A stretch of 5,651 nucleotides of DNA, from the NCBI GenBank assembly GCA_903824455.1, contig CAIJWY010000161.1:1-5651 (forward strand), written 5' to 3'. The position numbers were made by a program, and so were the translations under genes. The DNA is from an uncultured Micrococcales bacterium. Lineage in GTDB: Bacteria; Actinomycetota; Actinomycetes; Actinomycetales; Microbacteriaceae. Below the pieces are notes generated by a model. It did no database searches. It was not told the DNA's origin and saw nothing but the letters and a program-made list of their open reading frames with translations. Positions 1 through 5,651 of the stretch are shown here, piece after piece; positions within the stretch are counted from its first letter, which is position 1; every line of letters starts with the position of its first letter.

Positions 1-152
1 CTACCGATACCGATGTGGTTAGCGCTCTAACCGGCTTGGGTTACCAGCAAAAGGTTGCCGAGCAAGCGGTTGCGTCTGCTAAGAAAGATACTAAAGACGC
101 TACCAAAGAGGCGCTCCTACGAATCGCCCTGCAGAAGATCGGCAAAGGCTAA
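1..152 (+). CDS. ruvA: RuvA, Holliday junction DNA helicase subunit (C-terminal end, 5' truncated by window)
   Basis: Only the last 49 codons are present, with the reading frame beginning at base 3 and the TAA stop at 150-152. RuvA is the tetrameric subunit that binds the four-way junction and recruits the RuvB motor. The visible part is domain III, the mobile C-terminal domain that contacts RuvB. It contains VVSALTGLGYQQKVAEQAV, matching the family pattern of a small helical bundle with an LxxLGY turn, then a charged linker (AKKDTKDATKEA) and a final helix LLRIALQKIG. The stop overlaps the ruvB start by one base (TAATG), so the two subunits are probably translationally coupled. The identity rests on this domain plus the adjacent ruvB; the junction-binding domains lie outside the window. 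Confidence 0.93.
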   Translation, partial: TDTDVVSALTGLGYQQKVAEQAVASAKKDTKDATKEALLRIALQKIGKG

Positions 153-1174
153 TGGAAGACCTCCTTGCACCTGAGCCAGATGAAACTGAATTGGCTTTCG
201 AAGCCGCCGTTCGCCCATCCAGTCTCGATGCCTTCGTTGGTCAAAAAAAGGTTCGAAAGCAGTTGGAGCTGGTTTTGGAATCGGCAAAACTTCGGGGAAC
301 GAACGCTGACCACATTTTGCTGGTAGGACCTCCTGGACTGGGCAAAACCACTTTGGCACTAATTGTGTCTAATGAAACTGGGCACCCGATTCGACTAACC
401 TCCGGACCTACGATTCAGCACGCTGGAGATCTTGCCTCAATCCTGAGCTCTCTGGTTCCAGGCGAAATACTTTTCATCGATGAGATTCACCGCATGTCTC
501 GCTCCGCTGAAGAAATGCTCTACCTAGCCATGGAGGACTACCGAGTGGATGTGATGGTAGGAAAGGGAGTTGGGGCAAACTCAATTCCGTTGGAGTTAGC
601 ACCTTTTACTCTCATCGGAGCAACCACTCGTTCCGGAATGTTACCAACACCACTGCGTGACCGGTTTGGTTTCACCGGTCACCTCGAGTTCTACGACGCG
701 TCACAACTCGAAGAGGTGATTAGAAGAAGCGCGGTGCACCTAAAAGTGCAACACGATGAAGCGGCTCTTTCCGAAATTGCCAGCCGATCGAGGGGCACAC
801 CTAGAATCGCCAATCGCTTGCTTCGTCGAGTTCGCGATTTCGCTCTAGTGAACAAACATTCGGTGATCGATGTTGATGTTGCCAAACAGGCTCTAGCGCT
901 TTACGAAGTAGACGAGCTTGGTTTGGATCGAATTGATAAGCAGCTGCTCGAGCTACTCACCGGTCGATACGCCAATAAATCGGTGGGCCTTTCAACTTTG
1001 GCTGTAGCCCTAGGTGAAGAGCCAGATACCATCGAGTCTGTGGTCGAGCCATATTTACTCAGAACCGGCCTGATTGTAAGGACACCTAGAGGTCGCGAAG
1101 CAACGGCGGCCGCTTATACCCATATGGGTAAACATCCTTATTCGGGCGGTTCACAGACCACCCTTGACCTATAA
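152..1174 (+). CDS. ruvB: RuvB, Holliday junction branch-migration ATPase
   Basis: RuvB is the hexameric AAA+ motor that, with RuvA, pulls DNA through the Holliday junction and drives branch migration before RuvC cleavage. The 340-residue length is normal for the family. Visible motifs: RPSSLDAFVGQ at 21-31 (family N-terminal box), Walker A GPPGLGKT at 59-66, Walker B LFIDEIHR at 107-114, MEDYRVDVMVGKG at 127-139, sensor 1 GATTRSG at 156-162, the PLRDRFG segment at 167-173 that carries the arginine finger, and sensor 2 GTPRIANRLLRR at 215-226. A winged-helix DNA-binding domain fills about 257-325, including EPYLLRTGLIVRTPRGR. No key residue is missing. The ATG at 152 overlaps the ruvA stop; only a weak AAAGG (144-148) precedes it at short spacing, so initiation probably depends on coupling to ruvA translation. 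Confidence 0.98.
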   Translation: MEDLLAPEPDETELAFEAAVRPSSLDAFVGQKKVRKQLELVLESAKLRGTNADHILLVGPPGLGKTTLALIVSNETGHPIRLTSGPTIQHAGDLASILSSLVPGEILFIDEIHRMSRSAEEMLYLAMEDYRVDVMVGKGVGANSIPLELAPFTLIGATTRSGMLPTPLRDRFGFTGHLEFYDASQLEEVIRRSAVHLKVQHDEAALSEIASRSRGTPRIANRLLRRVRDFALVNKHSVIDVDVAKQALALYEVDELGLDRIDKQLLELLTGRYANKSVGLSTLAVALGEEPDTIESVVEPYLLRTGLIVRTPRGREATAAAYTHMGKHPYSGGSQTTLDL

Positions 1175-1175
1175 T
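1170..1175 (+). promoter_or_regulatory. Possible -10 element upstream of yajC
   Basis: A perfect TATAAT covers the ruvB stop codon. If used, transcription would start near 1182 and leave a leader of about 40 bases before the yajC ATG. I see no good -35 hexamer 16-18 bases upstream; TTCACA at 1151-1156 is close to consensus but only 13 bases away, and TTGACC at 1164-1169 abuts the -10. The site would allow yajC-secDF to be expressed apart from ruvAB, but a chance match is quite possible. Confidence 0.25.
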
Positions 1176-1205
1176 TTGTAGGTAGCGCTTCATCCACGAA
1201 TATAA

Positions 1206-1210
1206 AAGGA
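1206..1210 (+). promoter_or_regulatory. Ribosome binding site of yajC
   Basis: AAGGA sits 10 bases before the ATG at 1221, within the 46-base ruvB-yajC gap. Unlike ruvB, yajC cannot rely on stop/start overlap, so an independent site fits its position at the head of a new functional group. The rest of the gap (1175-1205) shows nothing I can name. Confidence 0.6.
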
Positions 1211-1220
1211 CTGCTTTCTT

Positions 1221-1565
1221 ATGCCAGGTTTAGATCAACTCTTCCCAATCATTCTCATCGGCGGAATGGTCGTATTCATGGTCTTCAGTGGTCGCAAGCG
1301 TAAGGCTCAGGCTGCCGAGATGGCAACCAAAGTTCTTCCTGGTGCGAAGGTCATGTTGACCAGCGGCATCTACGGCCAGGTCGTTAGCGTCTCAGACGAT
1401 CGCGTTATCGTTGCCAGTGCATCGAGCACCTTGGAAGTAGCCAAGGGAGCTGTTGTTCGGGTAGTTGAAAACGCTCCTGAGAAGAAGTCTGTGGCTGCCA
1501 AGGCGGCACCAAAGGCAACCGCTGTGAAGAAGCCTGCAGTAAAGAAGCCTGTAGCTAAGAAGTAA
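1221..1565 (+). CDS. yajC: YajC, accessory subunit of the Sec protein translocase
   Basis: YajC is a small single-span membrane protein that associates with SecD and SecF at the SecYEG channel. The 114-residue product begins with a short N-terminus and one transmembrane helix at about 8-23 (FPIILIGGMVVFMVFS), followed at once by the basic stretch GRKRK that keeps the rest in the cytoplasm. The conserved YajC core follows at 41-57 (GAKVMLTSGIYGQVVSV), then a strand-rich segment to about 82. From residue 83 the tail is low-complexity Lys/Ala/Pro, with a VKKPA-type repeat encoded by imperfect 15-base DNA repeats. Actinobacterial YajC proteins often have variable charged tails, so this is not a sign of damage. 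Its placement 5 bases before secD supports the assignment strongly. Confidence 0.93.
   Translation: MPGLDQLFPIILIGGMVVFMVFSGRKRKAQAAEMATKVLPGAKVMLTSGIYGQVVSVSDDRVIVASASSTLEVAKGAVVRVVENAPEKKSVAAKAAPKATAVKKPAVKKPVAKK
1524..1562 (+). repeat. Imperfect 15-base tandem repeat encoding the KKP tail of YajC
   Basis: Two full units (1524-1538 and 1539-1553) match at 13 of 15 bases, followed by a 9-base partial unit (1554-1562) that ends at the yajC stop codon. They encode VKKPA, VKKPV and AKK. The unit is a multiple of three, so gain or loss of a copy would keep the reading frame. The last part (AAGAAG, 1557-1562) is also the nearest purine-rich stretch before the secD ATG and may serve as its weak ribosome binding site. 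Confidence 0.7.
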
Positions 1566-1570
1566 CACCT

Positions 1571-3292
1571 ATGTCGGATTCCAGTTCAAGTAAAAAGTCT
1601 CGCAATCGTCTTGCGTTGCTTCTCGTAATCTTTATCGCGTTCGCCGCCCTGATTACCGGAGCAAAGCTAACGAATGTGCCGGGTTCAACCTTTGTTCCCG
1701 AGTTGGCTTTGGATCTTCAGGGTGGAACCCAGGTTATTTTGAAACCAAACATTGACGGCGGAAAGAGCGCTTCGACCGAGCAGTTGAAGCAAGCCGTTGA
1801 CATTATTCGTCAGCGCATCGACTCAACCGGTGTCTCTGAAGCGCAAATTGTTACCCAGGGAGACGGCAAGGAAGCGGCAATTGTTGTCAGCATTCCTGGC
1901 AAGCCTTCCGAGTCAACGTTGGAACTTATCAAGGCCAGCGCAAAACTAGAATTTCGTCCAGTTTTGGTAACTGGTGTTGGTGCAACCGCTTTAGTCACGC
2001 CAGCCCCAACCAAAGATAATCCGAAGCCAACCCCAACTCTTCCTTCATCCACTCCAATTGCCACTTCAACCGGTAAGCCAACAGACAACAGCGACCTGAA
2101 CTGGGTCACTGCCGAACTGCAGGCCGAGTACGAAGCACTCGATTGCGCCAATTCATTCCGCGCTCCTGGTCAAGTCGATGATCCAGCCAAACCAATAGTC
2201 ACCTGCGATCGCGAAAGAACCACCAAATTCATCTTGGGCCCGGTAGAACTAGACGGCACCGACATCAGCAAGGCCCTATCAAATCCGGTTACCACCAGCA
2301 ACGGAGCCTCGACCGGAGCCTATGCTGTTGACCTAACTTTCAGCGACGCTGGCGGATCCAAGTTTGGTAAAGTCACCGAACGTCTTTTCCCACTCAGTTC
2401 ACCTCGCAACCAGTTTGCAGTGACCATTGACGGCTACATTGTTACCGCGCCAGCCATTCAAGCGGTAATCACCACTGGAACAGCTCAAATCACTGGAAAC
2501 TTCACGCAGGACACGGCAGACGCCTTAGCCAACCAACTTAAATACGGTTCACTCCCAATCGGTTTCCAGGTAGAGAGTCAGGAAAACATTTCGGCAACTC
2601 TTGGTACCCAGCAACTCCAGAGTGGACTGATCGCTGGAGTTATCGGAATGCTGCTGGTGCTGATTTACTCGCTGTTCCAATATCGCGCTTTGGCGTCGGT
2701 GACCATTGGATCGCTAGTAGTTGCGGCCGGGCTAACCTATTTGGCTATTACTTTGCTTTCCTGGCGAATGGATTACCGTCTTTCTCTTTCGGGTGTGGCT
2801 GGTCTGATCGTGGCCATTGGTATCACAGCCGACTCATTCATCGTTTACTTTGAGCGAGTTCGAGACGAACTTCGCGACGGTCGTCCACTAGCAGTGGCAG
2901 TCGAAACAGGATGGAAGCGGGCTTGGAGAACCATTTTGGTATCCGACGTAGTTAGCCTTCTAGCGGCCGGAACGCTTTACTTCCTAACTGTTGGTAACGT
3001 TCGTGGTTTCGCGTTCACTCTAGGCCTCACCACACTCATCGACCTTGCAGTTGTTGTGTTGTTCACGGTGCCGTTGCTTACGCTGCTGGCAAGACTAAAA
3101 TTCTTCTCTTCTGGCCACCCATGGTCTGGTTTTCAAGTTGAGGCGCTAAGTGGCGATAAGTACAAGGGTCGATTCTCCTTCAGAAGCGTTGATCAGTCGG
3201 TTGCTCGCAACCGAAAGTCGGCTGCCGAATCGCAGAAGCGTCAGACCATTGCCGAGCGCAAAGCTGCATCTAACGATGGTGGAGACAAATAA
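1571..3292 (+). CDS. secD: SecD, protein translocase subunit
   Basis: SecD pairs with SecF in an RND-type membrane complex that uses the proton gradient to pull proteins outward after SecA-driven export. The 573 residues show a cytoplasmic N-terminus, TM1 at about 13-32, the family signature LDLQGGTQV at 47-55, a large extracytoplasmic region to about 350, and five further helices (about 352-369, 374-396, 405-426, 452-474, 478-507). TM4 carries GITADSFIVYFERVRDELR at 417-435, with Asp421 in the place of the conserved proton-pathway aspartate. The extracytoplasmic region holds a Pro/Thr-rich linker at about 141-176 and the protein's only two cysteines, C192 and C212. A cytoplasmic tail of about 65 residues follows TM6 and ends rich in Lys/Arg. 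Translation starts 5 bases after the yajC stop with a weak AAGAAG site, and the stop overlaps secF. Confidence 0.97.
   Translation: MSDSSSSKKSRNRLALLLVIFIAFAALITGAKLTNVPGSTFVPELALDLQGGTQVILKPNIDGGKSASTEQLKQAVDIIRQRIDSTGVSEAQIVTQGDGKEAAIVVSIPGKPSESTLELIKASAKLEFRPVLVTGVGATALVTPAPTKDNPKPTPTLPSSTPIATSTGKPTDNSDLNWVTAELQAEYEALDCANSFRAPGQVDDPAKPIVTCDRERTTKFILGPVELDGTDISKALSNPVTTSNGASTGAYAVDLTFSDAGGSKFGKVTERLFPLSSPRNQFAVTIDGYIVTAPAIQAVITTGTAQITGNFTQDTADALANQLKYGSLPIGFQVESQENISATLGTQQLQSGLIAGVIGMLLVLIYSLFQYRALASVTIGSLVVAAGLTYLAITLLSWRMDYRLSLSGVAGLIVAIGITADSFIVYFERVRDELRDGRPLAVAVETGWKRAWRTILVSDVVSLLAAGTLYFLTVGNVRGFAFTLGLTTLIDLAVVVLFTVPLLTLLARLKFFSSGHPWSGFQVEALSGDKYKGRFSFRSVDQSVARNRKSAAESQKRQTIAERKAASNDGGDK
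3278..3284 (+). promoter_or_regulatory. Ribosome binding site of secF, inside the end of secD
   Basis: GGTGGAG lies 7 bases before the secF ATG at 3292, within the last codons of secD. Together with the TAATG stop/start overlap it points to coupled, near-equal production of SecD and SecF. Confidence 0.6.
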
Positions 3293-4269
3293 TGTCAAGA
3301 TTTAGAGACTTAGGTGACGCCCTTTACACGGGCGATCGTTCAATCAACTTTGTTGGCCGTCGTAAGGTCTGGTTTACTATCAGCGCAATTGTGATCGTAA
3401 TCTCGGCGATCCTTCCGTTCACCCTTCACAACGGTTTTAATTTTGGAATCGAGTTCAAGGGCGGTTCCGAATTCACAATCACCGGAGCGGCCGATAAGGG
3501 CATCGAAGTTGGCAGAACAGCAGCCGAGTCTGCGCTGCCAGGAAAAGAAATCGTTGTTTCCACTGTTGGTGCCGATTCAGTTCGGGTACAAACACCTCAG
3601 TTAGTTGACACGCAGTCGGAAGATTTGCGTAAGAAACTTGCGTCCGCCTATTCCGTTGATTCGGCAGCCGTGTCTTCCAGTTACATCAGCGCATCTTGGG
3701 GTGGCGATGTAACCAGCAAGGCGCTAATTGGTCTGCTCTGGTTCTTGGTTCTGGCTGCGGCCCTGATGGCTCTGTACTTCAGAACCGTGAAGATGTCGAT
3801 AGCCGCAATGATTGCCCTAATTCACGACATGGTAATTACAACCGGTATTTACGGGGCCTTCGGTTTCGAAGTAACCCCTGCCGCGGTGATTGGGTTCCTA
3901 ACCATCCTGGGCTACTCGCTCTATGACACGGTAGTGGTCTTCGACAAGATTCGTGAAAACACTGTGGAGGTGGAGCACTCAGAAACCGCAACCTTCGCCG
4001 AGCGAGTAAACCTGGCCATCAACCAGACATTGGTGCGTTCGATCAACACCACCGTAGTTGCCATTCTTCCAGTTGCATCCATTTTGTTCATCGGAGCCAT
4101 CGTGTTCGGCGCAGGTACCCTGCGCGACATCTCTCTTGCTATCTTCATAGGAATGCTGGTTGGAACATTCTCGACAATCTTCATCGCGTCGCCGTTCTAC
4201 TCACATCTACGTGAGGGTGAAGCGAAGTTCAAGCTCGCCGCCGAAAAGGTACTGGCTAAACGCAGTTAG
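3292..4269 (+). CDS. secF: SecF, protein translocase subunit
   Basis: SecF is the partner of SecD in the proton-driven Sec accessory complex of the cytoplasmic membrane. The 325-residue product is of usual length. It has a cytoplasmic N-terminus with basic residues (GRRK, 22-25), TM1 at about 26-46, the signature NFGIEFKGG at 50-58, a small extracytoplasmic domain to about 140, then five helices (about 143-163, 168-190, 195-217, 250-272, 277-304). LGYSLYDTVVVFDKIREN at 206-223 is the SecF hallmark, with Asp212 matching the conserved membrane aspartate, and NQTLVRSINTT at 244-254 begins TM5. No cysteines are present. The start overlaps the secD stop by one base and has a good ribosome binding site just upstream. 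SecD and SecF are separate genes here, not the fused form found in some bacteria. Confidence 0.97.
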   Translation: MSRFRDLGDALYTGDRSINFVGRRKVWFTISAIVIVISAILPFTLHNGFNFGIEFKGGSEFTITGAADKGIEVGRTAAESALPGKEIVVSTVGADSVRVQTPQLVDTQSEDLRKKLASAYSVDSAAVSSSYISASWGGDVTSKALIGLLWFLVLAAALMALYFRTVKMSIAAMIALIHDMVITTGIYGAFGFEVTPAAVIGFLTILGYSLYDTVVVFDKIRENTVEVEHSETATFAERVNLAINQTLVRSINTTVVAILPVASILFIGAIVFGAGTLRDISLAIFIGMLVGTFSTIFIASPFYSHLREGEAKFKLAAEKVLAKRS

Positions 4270-4279
4270 TTTCGCCAAG

Positions 4280-4285
4280 AAGGAG
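4280..4285 (+). promoter_or_regulatory. Ribosome binding site supporting the TTG start of rel
   Basis: AAGGAG lies in the 28-base secF-rel gap, 12 bases before the TTG at 4298, a slightly long spacing. It is the only strong purine-rich site near the beginning of the rel frame. The in-frame TAG at 4295-4297 rules out any start further upstream. Confidence 0.6.
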
Positions 4286-4297
4286 AGTGAGCGTTAG

Positions 4298-5651
4298 TTG
4301 TCTGACAACAGTGCCACGGGCTCCATTCAAGCGATTCGCAGCGGTTTCGATCGCCTCTTCGGTCGTGGTGGACCAAACAGCGCCGAAGTAAACGAATTGC
4401 TTCGCGCCACCAAGAGTAACCATCCGCGCGCCGACCTTTCCGTTATTGAGCGCGCCTACGTAATAGCAGAGCACGCTCATGAGGGTCAGCTGCGCAAGAG
4501 TGGCGAGCCTTACATCACCCACCCCATTGCCGTCGCGAAAATCCTCGCCGACCTTGGCATCGGCCCAATCACAATTGCTGCCGCTCTCCTACACGACACA
4601 GTAGAAGACACAACCTATTCGTTAGCGACGCTGCAAAAAGACTTCGGCGATGAGATAGCTTTGCTCGTCGACGGCGTTACCAAGCTCGACAAAGTGAAGT
4701 TCGGCGAAAACACCCACGCCGAAACTGTTCGCAAAATGATTGTTTCCATGTCTAAAGACATCAGAGTCTTGGTTATCAAATTGGCTGATCGCCTACACAA
4801 CGCCAGAACCTGGGGTTTTGTTGAGCCGGAAAAGGCTCGCAAAAAGGCTCAGGAAACTTTAGAGATCTATGCACCTTTGGCTCACCGGCTAGGGATCAGC
4901 GCAATAAAGAATGAGTTGGAAGATCTTTCCTTCGCGGTTTTGTATCCAAAGGTCTATGAAGAAATCATAAATCTCGTGAAACAGCGCACCCCAAAGCGTG
5001 CCGAATTCATCGACGGGGTGCTCGATTCAATTCAGCAGGACCTCAAGGAAAACAAGATCAAGGCCAAAGTTGATGGCCGGCCGAAGCAGTATTACAGCAT
5101 CTATCAAAAGATGGTCGTTCGAGGTCGAGAGTTTGATGACATCTATGACCTGGTTGGGATTCGAATCTTGGTCGACAGCGTTCGTGATTGCTACGGAGCG
5201 CTGGGCGCAATTCACTCGCGCTGGAATCCCGTTCCCGGTCGTTTCAAAGATTACATAGCAATGCCGAAGTTCAACCTTTATCAATCTCTTCACACCACTG
5301 TGATTGGTCCGAACGGTCGCCCGGTTGAAATTCAAATTAGAACTCACGAGATGCACCAACGGGCCGAGTACGGTGTTGCTGCTCACTGGAAGTACAAAGA
5401 GCAGGCTGGTGACACATCGGTCGCAGGCGAAGAGGACATGGTTTGGCTGAAACATCTTTCCGACTGGCAATCAGAAACTCAGGATCCTGCTGAATTCCTC
5501 GACTCGCTTCGATTTGAAATCGGTGCAAAGGATGTTTACGTATTCACACCTAAGGGCAAGGTAGTTGGTCTTCCTAGCGGAGCCACACCGGTTGATTTTG
5601 CTTACACGATTCACACCGATGTAGGGCATCGGACCATGGGCGCTAAGGTCA
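4298..5651 (+). CDS. rel: Rel (RSH family), bifunctional (p)ppGpp synthetase/hydrolase, 3' truncated by window
   Basis: This enzyme makes (p)ppGpp from ATP and GDP/GTP during starvation and also degrades it, setting the stringent response from the ribosome. The visible 451 residues run unbroken to the window edge. The HD hydrolase domain shows RKSGEPYITHP at 66-76, HDTVEDT at 99-105 and KLADRLHN at 161-168, so the metal-binding His/Asp residues are intact. The synthetase domain shows GRPKQYYSIYQKM at 260-272, YDLVGIRILV at 283-292, RFKDYIAMPKFNLYQSLHTT at 315-334 and VEIQIRT at 343-349. The RFKD form is that of bifunctional enzymes; RelA-only types have an acidic motif there. The TGS domain begins at about 411 (KDVYVFTPKG). 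The remaining C-terminal regulatory part, about 300 residues in the family, lies beyond the edge. TTG is chosen because TAG directly precedes it and the next in-frame ATG (4736) would remove most of the hydrolase domain. Many annotations call this gene relA. Confidence 0.96.
   Translation, partial: MSDNSATGSIQAIRSGFDRLFGRGGPNSAEVNELLRATKSNHPRADLSVIERAYVIAEHAHEGQLRKSGEPYITHPIAVAKILADLGIGPITIAAALLHDTVEDTTYSLATLQKDFGDEIALLVDGVTKLDKVKFGENTHAETVRKMIVSMSKDIRVLVIKLADRLHNARTWGFVEPEKARKKAQETLEIYAPLAHRLGISAIKNELEDLSFAVLYPKVYEEIINLVKQRTPKRAEFIDGVLDSIQQDLKENKIKAKVDGRPKQYYSIYQKMVVRGREFDDIYDLVGIRILVDSVRDCYGALGAIHSRWNPVPGRFKDYIAMPKFNLYQSLHTTVIGPNGRPVEIQIRTHEMHQRAEYGVAAHWKYKEQAGDTSVAGEEDMVWLKHLSDWQSETQDPAEFLDSLRFEIGAKDVYVFTPKGKVVGLPSGATPVDFAYTIHTDVGHRTMGAKV

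Noticed and set aside
1201..1206. TATAAA as a -10 element for yajC
   Set aside because: It runs into the yajC ribosome binding site, so a transcript starting from it would lack that site; the nearest -35-like TTGACC is about 31 bases away.
1810..2151. 113-codon open frame on the - strand inside secD
   Set aside because: It is antisense to clear secD coding sequence; its Val/Gly/Ser-rich product mirrors the Pro/Thr linker on the other strand.
3696..3926. 76-codon + strand frame inside secF
   Set aside because: It is an out-of-frame shadow of secF membrane-helix codons and resembles no known protein.
4270..4297. Terminator between secF and rel
   Set aside because: The 28-base gap has no stem-loop followed by a T run, so transcription probably continues into rel.
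4287..4391. GTG start at 4287 close to AAGGAG
   Set aside because: It is in a different frame from rel and stops after about 34 codons without recognisable content.
4256..4522. 88-codon open frame on the - strand across the secF-rel junction
   Set aside because: It overlaps the start of rel and the end of secF, has no family resemblance, and I see no supporting promoter or ribosome binding site.
5027..5470. 147-codon open frame on the - strand
   Set aside because: It lies entirely antisense to the conserved synthetase domain of rel, has no recognisable domain, and is explained by codon bias of the + strand gene.

Overview
The window is an ordinary housekeeping stretch of an actinobacterial chromosome. 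All genes lie on the + strand in the order ruvA (3' end only) - ruvB - yajC - secD - secF - rel (5' part only). This order is typical of Actinobacteria, where ruvC usually lies just upstream of ruvA. Base composition looks near 50% GC, low for the phylum. The protein sequences resemble Microbacteriaceae, so a small-genome aquatic member (Rhodoluna/Aquiluna-like) is my best guess; this is inferred from composition and sequence feel, not from a search.

Layout: positions 1-152 hold the last 49 codons of ruvA, which overlaps ruvB (152-1174) by one base in a TAATG junction. A 46-base gap, the longest in the window, carries the yajC ribosome binding site; a perfect TATAAT lies across the ruvB stop codon at its left edge. 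yajC (1221-1565) is followed after 5 bases by secD (1571-3292), which overlaps secF (3292-4269) in a second TAATG junction. After 28 bases comes rel (from 4298), which starts with TTG and runs off the right edge in its TGS domain. There is no gene-free stretch over 300 bases, and I see no RNA gene, mobile element, CRISPR array or convincing intrinsic terminator.

Functionally there are three modules. RuvA and RuvB form the Holliday-junction branch-migration motor. YajC, SecD and SecF form the accessory membrane complex that works with SecYEG and uses the proton gradient to help translocate proteins. Rel is the long bifunctional (p)ppGpp synthetase/hydrolase. Tight spacing suggests at least ruvA-ruvB and yajC-secD-secF are co-transcribed, probably through to rel. 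I found no evidence of an undescribed system. The points most worth a second look are the lone cysteine pair and Pro/Thr linker in SecD, the Lys-rich repeat tail of YajC, the TTG start of rel, and the possible internal promoter before yajC.
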